DNA of 56,808 nt, taken from assembly GCA_945888455.1 (NCBI GenBank), contig CAMCZV010000005.1, forward strand, positions 1 to 56,808, in the 5' to 3' direction. Shown here in pieces: positions 17,573-26,808 of this stretch. The notes below the pieces were generated by a model. The model was not told the DNA's origin and did not search any database. It saw only the letters and a program-made list of their open reading frames with translations. This stretch comes from Candidatus Finniella inopinata. GTDB lineage: Bacteria; Pseudomonadota; Alphaproteobacteria; Holosporales; Holosporaceae. The position numbers and the translations under genes were made by a program. How positions within the stretch are numbered: position 1 is the first letter of the stretch; the number at the start of each line of letters is the position of its first letter.

Positions 17573-18039
17573 ATTTCCTCTATTTCTTTATTGGTAACCG
17601 CAATGCATCCGTGGGTCCAATCGCGTTTTATGGTCTGAAAAATCCATGCATTGGGTTGACCATGGATCATGATGTTGCTGCCAGCAGAAAGCCCCTTTTC
17701 CTTGGCTAATGCCGTGTGATGTTCGTGGGGATAGTCGATTTTTAAAGATAGGTGATACTTACTGTTGTCATTTTTATAGCAAATGGTGTACAGCCCTTCG
17801 GGGGTTTTTCCATCCCCTTCCTGTTCTTTTGGTCCTATAGGGGAAAAGCCCAAGTAAATGCCATAAGATTTTAAACATTTTCCTTGATGGTATATTTCTA
17901 AAACGCGTTTCTGTTTTTTGACCAGAATATAATCAATCGATTTAAAAGGCGATATAATCGTTTTTGGCTTTTTCAAAACATAAAAAACCAATAGCAGAAT
18001 AACAATTAAAAACATTATTTTTACAAAATGGTTTTTCAT
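17527..18039 (-). CDS. L,D-transpeptidase family protein (YkuD domain)
   Basis: These enzymes form 3-3 crosslinks in peptidoglycan or attach proteins to it. The catalytic motif is clear near the end: NIMIHGQPN, then RDWTHGCIAVTNKEI with the nucleophilic Cys. The N-terminus has one hydrophobic helix (IMFLIVILLLVFYVL), an uncleaved anchor or signal peptide. The ATG at 18039 gives 170 residues; the open frame extends 81 codons further up but only overlaps the transporter gene there. The sequence is nearest the YafK-like branch (DWTxGC). The gene lies 10 bases after the nucleoside transporter and converges on tilS with a 46-base overlap. Confidence 0.88.
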   Translation of the reverse strand: MKNHFVKIMFLIVILLLVFYVLKKPKTIISPFKSIDYILVKKQKRVLEIYHQGKCLKSYGIYLGFSPIGPKEQEGDGKTPEGLYTICYKNDNSKYHLSLKIDYPHEHHTALAKEKGLSAGSNIMIHGQPNAWIFQTIKRDWTHGCIAVTNKEIEEIYGATSVGTPIEIRP

Positions 18040-18049
18040 GACAGTCATA

Positions 18050-19351
18050 TTAAATAATGATGGAAACCACCGCACTGGATAATGCGCCTGCCAATATACT
18101 GGCCACCAATGCCAAAGAACACATCTGAACAATGTCTCTGGTGCGTGAAGGGGCCAGCGCGCCCAAGCATGAGATTTGAATGCCAATACTGCTGACATTG
18201 GAAAAGGCGCACAAACTGGGTAATAAAATGGACATCGTGCGTGGAGATAATGGGCCATAAACGCCTTGGGAGATATTGGCAATGGCCACCCATTCGTTTA
18301 ACAGGGTTTTTTCCCCCAAAATGGATCCAATGGTTAAGCCATCTGACCAAGAAATACCCATGCACCAGGATAAAGGAGAAAAAACATAGCCCAACAAGGA
18401 TTGAATGGTTATGGTTTGATTCAGGATCAACTGGGTTATGCCGCCCAATACCTGGTTCAACACATTCATCAGTGCCACCAACGCCAACATGCTGGCCGCA
18501 ATCATCATCATTATGTTCCAGCTTTCGTTTGCACCACGGGTGATGGCTTGCATGATATTTTGAAACACATAGGGATTTTCGCATTCACCGTTGGTTAAAT
18601 TTTCCCCTTCGGGCATCATATATTCTGCGATAATCAGGGATGCAAAAATATTGGTCACAGCCGATGCCATCAAATGGACCAAAAGGGCATCTTGGTTCAT
18701 CATCCCTGACAACGCTTGGCTGTACAGCACAAAAATGGTTGAAACGCTGGTGGCCATGCCCGCGGTGATTAGAGTAAAGAGCTCATTCTTTGAAAAATTT
18801 TGTAAATAGGGGCGTACCAACAGGGGCGTATCGCTTTGCCCTAAAAACAATTTACCTGCCAATGCTGTGGCCAAACCACCACCAATCAATTTGGTTTTTT
18901 GAACCCCCTTTGAAATGCCACGCACCATACGGGGCAACAGACCTGTGTGGAAAAAAATCATCGAAATGGACCCCATGACCACAATGGTGGGCAGGGCTTG
19001 GAACAGTAAAATAAAGGGGCTGCCTTTTCCTGGTGCTGGCACAAAAGGGGCCGGCGCCCCACCAATATAGCCAAAAACAAAACTGGTGCCTGCGCGTACG
19101 GACTGCTGTAAACCTTCCAGCCCATGGCCGAACTGTTTTAACAGGGGGGATAGGCCTGGTGCCTTTAAAAAAACCCAGGTCAAGACCAGATGAGCGGCCA
19201 GTAAAATGCTGATTTTTTTGATATTTACATGATTAAATCGACCCAATGACCACGCCAACACCATAATCAGGCATGCGCCCAGTAATCCCTGCATCGTTTT
19301 TGGCCATCTGTATAGAGTGCTTTTAGCATACGCCCGCAGGATGGAGATCAC
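18050..19351 (-). CDS. Concentrative nucleoside transporter (NupC/CNT family)
   Basis: CNT proteins import nucleosides with protons or sodium. The protein has about ten membrane segments and the CNT landmarks. LFLGQSDTPLLVRPYL corresponds to the GQTEAP substrate-site motif, here GQSDTP. GANESWNIMMMIAASMLALVALMNVLN spans the late conserved region (shown in two parts: GANESWNIMMMIAAS and ALVALMNVLN). The frame starts at a GTG (19351), giving 433 residues. An ATG at 19294 giving 414 residues, right before the first helix, is an equally good start. The Glu-to-Asp change in the motif may tune specificity. Nucleoside uptake fits a host-dependent life style. The L,D-transpeptidase gene follows closely. 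Confidence 0.9.
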   Translation of the reverse strand: MISILRAYAKSTLYRWPKTMQGLLGACLIMVLAWSLGRFNHVNIKKISILLAAHLVLTWVFLKAPGLSPLLKQFGHGLEGLQQSVRAGTSFVFGYIGGAPAPFVPAPGKGSPFILLFQALPTIVVMGSISMIFFHTGLLPRMVRGISKGVQKTKLIGGGLATALAGKLFLGQSDTPLLVRPYLQNFSKNELFTLITAGMATSVSTIFVLYSQALSGMMNQDALLVHLMASAVTNIFASLIIAEYMMPEGENLTNGECENPYVFQNIMQAITRGANESWNIMMMIAASMLALVALMNVLNQVLGGITQLILNQTITIQSLLGYVFSPLSWCMGISWSDGLTIGSILGEKTLLNEWVAIANISQGVYGPLSPRTMSILLPSLCAFSNVSSIGIQISCLGALAPSRTRDIVQMCSLALVASILAGALSSAVVSIII

Positions 19352-19382
19352 AAGATGGCTTGATGAATAGATTCTGGCTTTT

Positions 19383-19457
19383 TGGTGGGCGCAATAGGGA
19401 TTGAACCTATGACCTCTACGATGTCAACGTAGCGCTCTTCCGCTGAGCTATGCGCCC
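19383..19457 (-). tRNA. tRNA-Val (anticodon GAC)
   Basis: The acceptor stem is GGGCGCA/TGCGCCC. The D arm is TAGCTCAGCGGAAGAGC. The anticodon stem CTACG/CGTAG carries a TTGACAT loop (GAC), and the T arm is AGGTTCAATCC. The 3' CCA is encoded. Confidence 0.95.
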
Positions 19458-19466
19458 CACGCAAAG

Positions 19467-19495
19467 ATCATACCATCGCTGTACACACAATGCAA
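19467..19495 (-). promoter_or_regulatory. Promoter of tRNA-Val
   Basis: On the minus strand TTGCAT and TATGAT are 17 bases apart; the -10 box lies 9 bases ahead of the tRNA 5' end. Confidence 0.5.
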
Positions 19496-19550
19496 CATGC
19501 CCTGTGATCGCCGCATACAAGACGATTTCCCCATAAAAAAGAGCCAGGGC

Positions 19551-20141
19551 CTAGAAAAATTTGGACACCATTGCACATCCAATCCGCATTAATGCGTAAA
19601 CATATCGAACATATTCAGCCAGCATCACAATGATAAAACGGGTCCCCTTATAATGCGGTATGGCAATGGGGTGGGGAATGACTTCAACGTTTTTCCAGTG
19701 CTGACTGGCCCATATCAAGCATCGTGGCATATGATAATCGGATGTGACCAGGCGAACGGATCGAATGCGATTGTTCATCAGCCAGGCGTAGGATAAGGTC
19801 ACGTTTTTTTCTGTGGTTTCTGCCGTATCAAAGGTAATAAAGGGCGATTTGCCGCGACGAAAACCAAGATATCGACCTGAAATGTGTAATTTAGGGGCCA
19901 AGCCAAGGTGATACAAGGCAATGGCTGTTTTTTCTCTAGCCATTTCACCCGTAAAAATAACAATGGCATCGGTTTTTTTCCACGATTGAAAGCGGGTTTG
20001 ACCAATGATGATGGGGAAAATAATCAGACCTGCACCCAACGTCAATAGACCAAGGCCCACAATCCAGCGCAGCGCACATCGGATCCATTGTGTAAAAAAG
20101 ATTTGGATGATTTCACTCATCGCATTCAGTACAGCCATCAT
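19551..20141 (-). CDS. YdcF/SanA-type DUF218 protein
   Basis: The DUF218 fold is recognised from DAIVIFTGEMAREKTAIAL, a LHISGRY segment, the ETTEKNV motif and LVTSDYHMPRCL. Family members (SanA, ElyC, YdcF) affect envelope integrity or cell-wall precursor use, but their biochemical role is poorly defined. One hydrophobic helix near the N-terminus (GLGLLTLGAGLIIFPIII) suggests a membrane anchor with the domain outside. The frame opens at a TTG (20177); an ATG at 20141 (196 residues) or one at 20120 is likelier. In other alphaproteobacteria a gene of this type often lies next to ftsX; that context is missing here. Confidence 0.8.
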   Translation of the reverse strand: MMAVLNAMSEIIQIFFTQWIRCALRWIVGLGLLTLGAGLIIFPIIIGQTRFQSWKKTDAIVIFTGEMAREKTAIALYHLGLAPKLHISGRYLGFRRGKSPFITFDTAETTEKNVTLSYAWLMNNRIRSVRLVTSDYHMPRCLIWASQHWKNVEVIPHPIAIPHYKGTRFIIVMLAEYVRYVYALMRIGCAMVSKFF

Positions 20142-20247
20142 CAGAATAGAATCATAGGGGTATCGTGTTGAACACAATGGCTGGGATCAGTATACCCTTT
20201 TTACGAAAAGGAATCAAAAATCAGAGGAATAAATGGGGTTTTTAGGC

Positions 20248-20276
20248 TTGAATCATGGCCCTGTTTTTGTTATAAT
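20248..20276 (+). promoter_or_regulatory. Promoter of tRNA-Ala
   Basis: TTGAAT (20248-20253) and a consensus TATAAT (20271-20276) are 17 bases apart, 11 bases before the tRNA. Confidence 0.65.
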
Positions 20277-20287
20277 ACAAAAGAATT

Positions 20288-20360
<73 letters not shown>

Positions 20361-20469
20361 CAACCCTATTGTCTTGATACTTCTTATGCATGGTCCTGAT
20401 TACAGGAGCGCATGTTTTTTAGTTTTTCTTCGCACTAATTTTAGTGGTTTTCACTTTTGACCCTAGGGA

Positions 20470-21993
20470 TTATTTTTTGATCCATTCATACCCTGCATTT
20501 TGTATTGTCGTATAGGCTTTTATCCAAGCTTGGTCAGAATGTTCCAAAATATGATGGCCGATGGTTTGGGTTTTTTCATGGCCTTTTCCTGCCACCAGAA
20601 GAGCATCACCAGGATTTAAACGATCTATGGCATGGGCCAACGCCGCAGACCGAGGAGAAATGGATAAGGCAGAGGGGCAGCCCACCAAAATATGTTGACG
20701 AATATCAAAGGGGTCTTCTCTTCTGGGATTATCATCGGTAACAATGACCCAATCGCTGTATTTTTGAGCAGCCTGACCCATCAAAGGCCGTTTTAGGGCA
20801 TCACGGTCCCCTCCACAACCAAAGACAATGCCCAGCTGACCTGGTGTGCAGGGGCGTAATGCTTGTAAAGCCATTTCAATGCCTTGGGGCGTGTGGGAAT
20901 AATCCACGTAAATATTGGCACCATTGTATTCGGCAACATGCTCCATGCGCCCCAGTACGGGGGTTAAATTGGACAAAGCCGGAATGACCTGATCCAGTGT
21001 TCCACCCGTGCATAAAAAGGCGAGAATGGCCGCCAATACATTGTGGATTTGAAATCCCCCAATCAGAGGAATATCGCTTTCCCATTGATGACCCATCACA
21101 TCAAAAAGAATCCGTTGGCTGTTAAAGGTGCGGCTGATGATGCGATAGGTTGCATTGTCTACACCAGAAATTGTCCCTGTATTTTGGCCATATCGGATCA
21201 CAGAAACGTTTGATTGGATGCGTTTTTGGTCATGGGTGAAAAGAGGGATGGTGTTGCTGATCAAGGCAAAGGCCGGTCCTTGATTCGCCAAGCAGTGGGT
21301 AAACAGGCGCCATTTTGCTTGCCAATAGGCATATAAATTTCCATGATAATCCAAATGATCTTGGGCAAAATTGGTAAAAATGGCCACAGGAACGCGTAAA
21401 GGTTCTAGGCGCTCTTGGGCCAAGGCGTGGCTGCTGGCTTCGAATACGACATGATCAATCCCCCTGTCTTTGTATAGAGACAGAGCACTGTACAGCATGG
21501 GTTGGGGCGGGGTTGTCATGCCATCAGGAATGGCAAATGGGAGCCTCCATTCTGCGCTGGAAAATTGACCGATGGTGCCTATGGTTGCATTGGGTATTTC
21601 AGTTAATGTCCACAATTGATGCAACAAATGGGCCACGGATGTTTTTCCATCTGTACCTGTAATGGCGACCCTGTGGGTGGGCAATTGTGGATAAAACAAG
21701 GGGTAAATGGTGGACAGAGCCTGATGAAAATCTGGAACAATCAGCAATAAATGCCTAGGTACAGCCCGTAAAGATTGCGCCATAGCATGATCGACAATGA
21801 TGGCCTGACACCCATTGCTTAGGGCTTGGTTCACAAAATCGGGAATGGGTCCCTGACAGCGGGGCAGGGGAATAAAAACATGGTTTTTGGTGGCCAAACG
21901 CCCATCATGGGTCAGCGCATTCAAAAAAAGGGTGCCTGTGTCATAGGATTGGGAAATCCCCAGTTTTTCTCCAAGGGTATTTAACGAAATCAT
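20470..21993 (-). CDS. murE: UDP-MurNAc-L-Ala-D-Glu:meso-diaminopimelate ligase
   Basis: MurE adds the third stem-peptide residue during peptidoglycan synthesis. The ATP site is seen as GTDGKTSVAHLL near residue 110. The C-terminal domain has VTDDNPRREDP, where DNPR marks meso-diaminopimelate as substrate, and the VAGKGHEKTQ motif. The ATG at 21993 gives 507 residues and overlaps the ABC-transporter stop as ATGA, implying translational coupling. The frame opens 11 codons earlier, without support. murF and ftsI, normal neighbours in the mra cluster, are absent, so the cluster is broken here. Confidence 0.96.
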   Translation of the reverse strand: MISLNTLGEKLGISQSYDTGTLFLNALTHDGRLATKNHVFIPLPRCQGPIPDFVNQALSNGCQAIIVDHAMAQSLRAVPRHLLLIVPDFHQALSTIYPLFYPQLPTHRVAITGTDGKTSVAHLLHQLWTLTEIPNATIGTIGQFSSAEWRLPFAIPDGMTTPPQPMLYSALSLYKDRGIDHVVFEASSHALAQERLEPLRVPVAIFTNFAQDHLDYHGNLYAYWQAKWRLFTHCLANQGPAFALISNTIPLFTHDQKRIQSNVSVIRYGQNTGTISGVDNATYRIISRTFNSQRILFDVMGHQWESDIPLIGGFQIHNVLAAILAFLCTGGTLDQVIPALSNLTPVLGRMEHVAEYNGANIYVDYSHTPQGIEMALQALRPCTPGQLGIVFGCGGDRDALKRPLMGQAAQKYSDWVIVTDDNPRREDPFDIRQHILVGCPSALSISPRSAALAHAIDRLNPGDALLVAGKGHEKTQTIGHHILEHSDQAWIKAYTTIQNAGYEWIKK

Positions 21994-23762
21994 GCGCTGT
22001 GTCCTGTTGCATTTTGGCTGTCCCATAACTTTTTATACAGACCATTGGGCTCTAAGATCAAGATGTCATGAGCGCCGTCCTGAACAATTTTTCCATTTTC
22101 AAAGACGATGATGCGATCCATTTTGGATAAGGTGGACAATCGGTGGGCAATCATCAAGGTGGTGGCCTTGGTGTTCAAAATCATACGATCCAGAGAATCT
22201 TGGATCAAGCGTTCTGTGGGGCTATCCAGGGCCGATGTGGCTTCGTCCAAAATGATAATGGGGGCTTGTTTTAACAGGGCCCGAGCGATGGCCAAGCGTT
22301 GACGTTGTCCACCAGACAGTTTCATGCCACGTTCCCCTAAAATCGTATGGTATTTCTCTGGCATGGCCATGATGTCGTCATGGATGTGGGCTTTTTGACA
22401 GGCCTGCTGGATCTGGGCTGTGCTGGCGTGAGGGTTAACCATGCGAATATTGTCCAAGATGCTGCGATGAAAAAAAGGAATATCTTGGGGGATCAAGGCA
22501 ATGTGTTGGCAAACAGATTCTTGGGATATTCCCGAAATGGAAATGTCATCCATTAAAATATCGCCACCAGATAGAGGGAAATATTTAAGAAATGCTTTGA
22601 TAAATGTGGATTTCCCTGCGCCAGATGGCCCAACAATGCCAACTTTTTCCCCTGGCATAATGGTGATATTCAGATTTTTGAATACATCATTTTTATCATC
22701 ATACCCAAAAGATACATTCCGATATTCTATTTTCCCTTTAATGTTAGGCAAGGATTTTAAGCCTGTTTCTGTTTCCAAAACATCCAGTTGGATAAAGGAA
22801 TAGGCTGCTTTTAATGACGCCAATTTGGGATTGCACAAAAAAACGACATTGTCGATCAGTTCACTCAATTCTCTGTGTAATTGCAGGGTGATCACAACCA
22901 CAAAGGTAAATTCTCCAGGCGTGAGCAATCCTTTTCGATACAAGTCGGCCACCAGCGCAATTTGTACAATCCCCATGGCCACCACCAAGAGGGTATCCGT
23001 GACATCCACATAATAGGCATGATATTTTCGACTTTTGCCTTCATAATGACTCCATTTTTTCAATATGGGGGTTAATTTCAAAGCAAATTCCCACGATAAT
23101 TTCCCCATGGTTTTGATGCTGAAAACGTTGGAAATGGAATCATTAATGGTGCCAAAGGCTTCTTGTCGCACCGTGGCGCATTCCTTTTCCGCATCCATTT
23201 GCCGTTTCACAAAAAGACCAACAATGGGGACATAAATGATGGTGAAAATCAATAAAACAACGGTGGCGTGGATGCTGACGGTGCACAAATAAATCAAGGA
23301 AAAGACCACAATGAACACACGAGACAAGGCGTAAAACAAGCCGTTGATTAATCCCAGTAAACTGTCCTGAAAATCTTGGATTTTTGCTGAAATTTCTCCG
23401 GAACGGTGGCTGTCAAACCAATGTAAAGAATGGCGCATCACTTGGGCATAAACCGTTTCCGTAACATTTTGTAAAATCTTTGGTTTGTAAAACACACCTA
23501 GCAGTTTTTGTAAAAAATGCACCACATGGTGCATGGTTTTGTGAAGAACGAAATAGATCAACAGCGCAATCATGGGCGCGTGGGGATTTTCATGCACCGA
23601 ATCAATAATGTGTCTCAATTCGGAATCCACTTCCAAACGAAACAGTGCAGAAAGCAAGGCAATAAAAACCAGGCCAATAAAATACCAAGCATATTTTTTG
23701 GCGAACAAACGATAAAAATCAGCCAATTTTTCTGGTAATGCCGCTGGAATGATGGTGCTCAT
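21990..23762 (-). CDS. ABC exporter, fused membrane and ATPase domains
   Basis: A 590-residue half-transporter with six predicted helices in residues 25-310, then an ATPase domain. The ATPase has Walker A GPSGAGKST, signature LSGGQRQRLAIARALL, Walker B IIILDEATSALD and switch MIAHRLS. This architecture suits a homodimeric exporter of the MsbA/ATM type. The substrate cannot be read from sequence. An AGGAGA site precedes the ATG. The stop overlaps the murE start (ATGA), tying its expression to a cell-wall enzyme; a role in envelope lipid or peptide export is only a suggestion from that context. Confidence 0.92.
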   Translation of the reverse strand: MSTIIPAALPEKLADFYRLFAKKYAWYFIGLVFIALLSALFRLEVDSELRHIIDSVHENPHAPMIALLIYFVLHKTMHHVVHFLQKLLGVFYKPKILQNVTETVYAQVMRHSLHWFDSHRSGEISAKIQDFQDSLLGLINGLFYALSRVFIVVFSLIYLCTVSIHATVVLLIFTIIYVPIVGLFVKRQMDAEKECATVRQEAFGTINDSISNVFSIKTMGKLSWEFALKLTPILKKWSHYEGKSRKYHAYYVDVTDTLLVVAMGIVQIALVADLYRKGLLTPGEFTFVVVITLQLHRELSELIDNVVFLCNPKLASLKAAYSFIQLDVLETETGLKSLPNIKGKIEYRNVSFGYDDKNDVFKNLNITIMPGEKVGIVGPSGAGKSTFIKAFLKYFPLSGGDILMDDISISGISQESVCQHIALIPQDIPFFHRSILDNIRMVNPHASTAQIQQACQKAHIHDDIMAMPEKYHTILGERGMKLSGGQRQRLAIARALLKQAPIIILDEATSALDSPTERLIQDSLDRMILNTKATTLMIAHRLSTLSKMDRIIVFENGKIVQDGAHDILILEPNGLYKKLWDSQNATGHSA

Positions 23763-23864
23763 GGGGTGATTCTCCTATTAGAAACGGGCAACGGTGGCCT
23801 AAAGAACCATGTTGTCTTGGGCAGGGTACACGATAAAAGATTGTTTTTTATGAATATAGGCGCT

Positions 23865-24614
23865 CTATTCCTCTGTCTCCTCTGCGGCATGCAATGGGGC
23901 CAAATCGTCGTCTGCATTGGTCCAAACGGCTTGAACGTCATCCAAATCTTCCAGCGCATGAATCAATTTCATGATCGATACTTGATGCTCTTGACCCAGC
24001 TGCAGGGGCATTTTTGCTTGCCAAGACAGGGATGCTTTCAGGGGTTGGTTGAATTTTTCTTCCAAAGCTTCGCGTAAATTCAAAAATTGATCGCGTTCAC
24101 AGATGATGCGTTGAATGGGCTGGTTGCCATGAGAACGTTCCTCTATATCCAACGCGCCATGATCCAGAGCATAGTCCATTAATGTCAGGGGGTCTTGGTC
24201 TGTATAGTCAATAATGCCGTAATGGTCGAATAAAAAACCCACATCGGCCAAGGATCCCCCATGTTTCGACAGGGCTGTGCGTACATCACAGGCACTGCGG
24301 TTTTTGTTGTCCGTTAGGACGTGAATGATCAGCGCTGTATTTCCTGGGCCTCGGCCTTCGTAATACAGCGAATCGTAATGTTCGGCCGTTTCGCTGGCTT
24401 TTGAAATGGCGCGATCAATGGTGTCTTTTGGTACATTGGCCGATCGACATTGAAACAGAGCCGTGCGTAATCGTGGGTTGGTATCTGTATCTGGACCAGA
24501 GGTTTTGGTCGCCACCGTTACTTCGCGCAGTAATTTCGTAAATAATTTTGCGCGTTTGGCGTCTTGGGCACCTTTGCGATGCATGATGTTTTTAAACTGA
24601 GAGTGTCCTGCCAT
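23865..24614 (-). CDS. YebC/PmpR family protein
   Basis: This 249-residue protein starts with the family signature MAGHSQFKNIMHRKGAQDAK. It has the ALFQCRSANVPKDTIDRAI segment and a YEGRGPGNTALIIHVLTDN-like core (residues about 85-105). Family members bind DNA as regulators in some bacteria and help the ribosome with difficult sequences in others (TACO1, YebC). ruvC often follows in alphaproteobacteria but is not here. It is divergent from prmA. Confidence 0.93.
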   Translation of the reverse strand: MAGHSQFKNIMHRKGAQDAKRAKLFTKLLREVTVATKTSGPDTDTNPRLRTALFQCRSANVPKDTIDRAISKASETAEHYDSLYYEGRGPGNTALIIHVLTDNKNRSACDVRTALSKHGGSLADVGFLFDHYGIIDYTDQDPLTLMDYALDHGALDIEERSHGNQPIQRIICERDQFLNLREALEEKFNQPLKASLSWQAKMPLQLGQEHQVSIMKLIHALEDLDDVQAVWTNADDDLAPLHAAEETEE

Positions 24615-24747
24615 AGAAAAATCCTGCCAATGAGCCTATGCCTTCTATGGTATCGGCAAGTTTGGGCCCATGTCAAAAGATCTGTTGTTCGTTTAAAAAC
24701 AGGGGTATAGTTAGACACCACTTTTCAACAGGTTTTCATTGATCCTT

Positions 24748-25527
24748 ATGAACCACTATTCTTGGGTATTATCTGGGGCAGAGGCCTTTGCTCTGTATGA
24801 CCTTCTGCCAGAATCCTGTATTTTCGAAGGGGATCAGGGATTGTGGCATGTGGATTATTATTGCCCCCTTGAACACCCCCTTGATGACAATTTTTTATCA
24901 AAACACCCGGGGTTCCAGTTCAATATTTTACCGGATCAAGATTGGGTCGTCCAATCGGCCTTGGCAACGCCGCCTGTGGTGGTGGGACAATTTTATGTCC
25001 ATACGCCAGATTATCCACCCTCAACAGAACATGCCCTCACATTGTGTGTCTCTGCCACCACGGCTTTTGGTTCCGGTCATCACGCCACAACCCAAGGTTG
25101 CTTGCAATTAATCCAAGATATTTGGGCAACTGGAGGTTGGAACAAAGCCCTGGATTTTGGGTGTGGATCGGGCATTTTGGCACTTGCCATGAATGGTTTG
25201 AATCCTGGGTCGGCTGTGGGGATGGATAATGATGGTGATGCTGTGGCCGTGGCACGCGATCATGCCCATAAAAACAGGTATCCAACAGCATTCATTCATG
25301 GCGATGCCTTGCCCCAGGGTTTGGAATTTGATTGCATTGTCGCCAATGTGTATGGCCCCATTTTAATGGATTTGGCGCCCACTTTTTCCTGTGCATCTCA
25401 TGTGGTGTTATCGGGCATTTTACAGGTTCAGATGGACGATGTTTTGCAGGTTTATACCCCGTTGGGCTGGGTTTTGGAAAAAGCAATACACACCGACGAG
25501 TGGGTCTCTTTGTGGTTGAAAAAATAG
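24748..25527 (+). CDS. prmA: Ribosomal protein L11 methyltransferase
   Basis: PrmA trimethylates ribosomal protein L11. The family motif TTAFGSGHHATTQGCL precedes the SAM-binding motif ALDFGCGSGILALAM, and CIVANVYGPILMDLAP matches the catalytic region. The N-terminal L11-binding domain is short, and the whole protein (259 residues) is smaller than E. coli PrmA (293). The frame opens at a TTG nine bases earlier; the ATG at 24748 is preferred. The ubiH-like gene follows with little or no gap. Confidence 0.9.
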   Translation: MNHYSWVLSGAEAFALYDLLPESCIFEGDQGLWHVDYYCPLEHPLDDNFLSKHPGFQFNILPDQDWVVQSALATPPVVVGQFYVHTPDYPPSTEHALTLCVSATTAFGSGHHATTQGCLQLIQDIWATGGWNKALDFGCGSGILALAMNGLNPGSAVGMDNDGDAVAVARDHAHKNRYPTAFIHGDALPQGLEFDCIVANVYGPILMDLAPTFSCASHVVLSGILQVQMDDVLQVYTPLGWVLEKAIHTDEWVSLWLKK

Positions 25528-25538
25528 AATCTGCTGGA

Positions 25539-26735
25539 TTGTCCAGTGACCAGCATGGGGGAGCAACCCCAACGGCGAAATATTACGACGTGGTGGTGGT
25601 GGGGGCTGGAACAGTAGGTATGGCTGTGGCATTGGCATTGCATCAAGCCCAATTTTCTGTGGCATTGGTGGATCAGAACCCATGCCAGGCGGACGTTTCT
25701 GTTGGTGCATCGTCTAAATGGTTTGCCCTTGGCGCAGACCTGTTGTTTTGGTTCAAGCAACTGGGGTTTGATTTATCTTACCAACCCATTACCCATCTGG
25801 CCTTGTCTTGCCAAGATCAGGCTGACCCCATTATTTTGGATGCCACAGAGGCGGGTGAGCCCTTTTTAACGGGTGTCATAGGTAGCAGTATTCTGCAAAG
25901 CCAAGGTCGGACATTGTGTGAACCAATGGATCGGTTTTTTTCCAGAACGATTGCACAGTGGCATGATCAACAGAGTCTGTGGCAATTGGATTTATCTGAC
26001 CGTCAAGATTACGAACCCCAACGTTTGCAAACCCCTTTGGTTATTGGGGCCGATGGGGGGAATTCTGGGGTGCGTGCTTTTTTTGACCCTGTGGTGGCGC
26101 GATTTGATTTTCGACAAAAAGCCTCTGTGTTTCGATTGCATTCTGTGCCCGTTGGATGGTCGTACGAGCATTTTTTTCCCAACGGATCACTGGCTGTTTT
26201 ATCCTTGAATGATGGCAAAGGGGCAGGCATTTGGATAGGACCAGAGCATCAAGTCGGCGATCATGACGCCATTCAGTCCATGATTCAGACGGATTTGGGG
26301 CTGGACAGCATCATTTCTGACATCAGCGGAACATTCGATGTGTGTGGCCATTGGGTTTCTAAAAAATGCTTTCATCGTGGGGTTTTGATCGGCGATGCTG
26401 CGCACGCCATTCATCCCATTGCAGGGCAGGGGTTAAATTTGGGATTACGTAATGGGCGTGCATTGGTTGATCATGTGATCCAGCGCAGACAATTGGGGTT
26501 GGATTGGGGATTGGGCCTTGGGTCATTGCGTCATGTTTGGGGTGCGAACACCTTGTCTATGCAGGGGGGTACGTCTGCCTTGGTGGGGGCCTTGTGCGGG
26601 TCGCATGCCCCTTGGTGGTGGTCCCTTGGCCGTACGTTGATGCAACAATCCTGGGCCAGAACATGGTTGATCCATACAGCGGCTGGAAAAATGATGAAAA
26701 ACAATCCTCTATCCCGTTTCTTTACATCGTTTTAA
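25539..26735 (+). CDS. UbiH/UbiF-family FAD-dependent monooxygenase
   Basis: The product belongs to the flavin hydroxylases that act on the ubiquinone ring. It has the dinucleotide fold YDVVVVGAGTVGMAVALAL, the VIGADGGNSGVR motif, and the second FAD motif VLIGDAAHAIHPIAGQGLNL. Which ring position it hydroxylates cannot be told. The start is uncertain: no ATG lies before the FAD motif. A TTG at 25539 (398 residues) leaves a normal short N-terminus; a GTG at 25512 would overlap prmA by 16 bases. The strand and close spacing suggest cotranscription with prmA. Confidence 0.85.
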   Translation: MSSDQHGGATPTAKYYDVVVVGAGTVGMAVALALHQAQFSVALVDQNPCQADVSVGASSKWFALGADLLFWFKQLGFDLSYQPITHLALSCQDQADPIILDATEAGEPFLTGVIGSSILQSQGRTLCEPMDRFFSRTIAQWHDQQSLWQLDLSDRQDYEPQRLQTPLVIGADGGNSGVRAFFDPVVARFDFRQKASVFRLHSVPVGWSYEHFFPNGSLAVLSLNDGKGAGIWIGPEHQVGDHDAIQSMIQTDLGLDSIISDISGTFDVCGHWVSKKCFHRGVLIGDAAHAIHPIAGQGLNLGLRNGRALVDHVIQRRQLGLDWGLGLGSLRHVWGANTLSMQGGTSALVGALCGSHAPWWWSLGRTLMQQSWARTWLIHTAAGKMMKNNPLSRFFTSF

Positions 26736-26808
26736 CGGGTTTGGGGTTAACCATTTATGCTGTGGTTTTTTAATTGAAAAGAAACAGGCAAAGATGGCCT
26801 ATCATACC

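Noticed and set aside
24739-24747. TTG start for prmA
   Set aside because: An ATG three codons later gives a family-like start; the three additional residues have no support.
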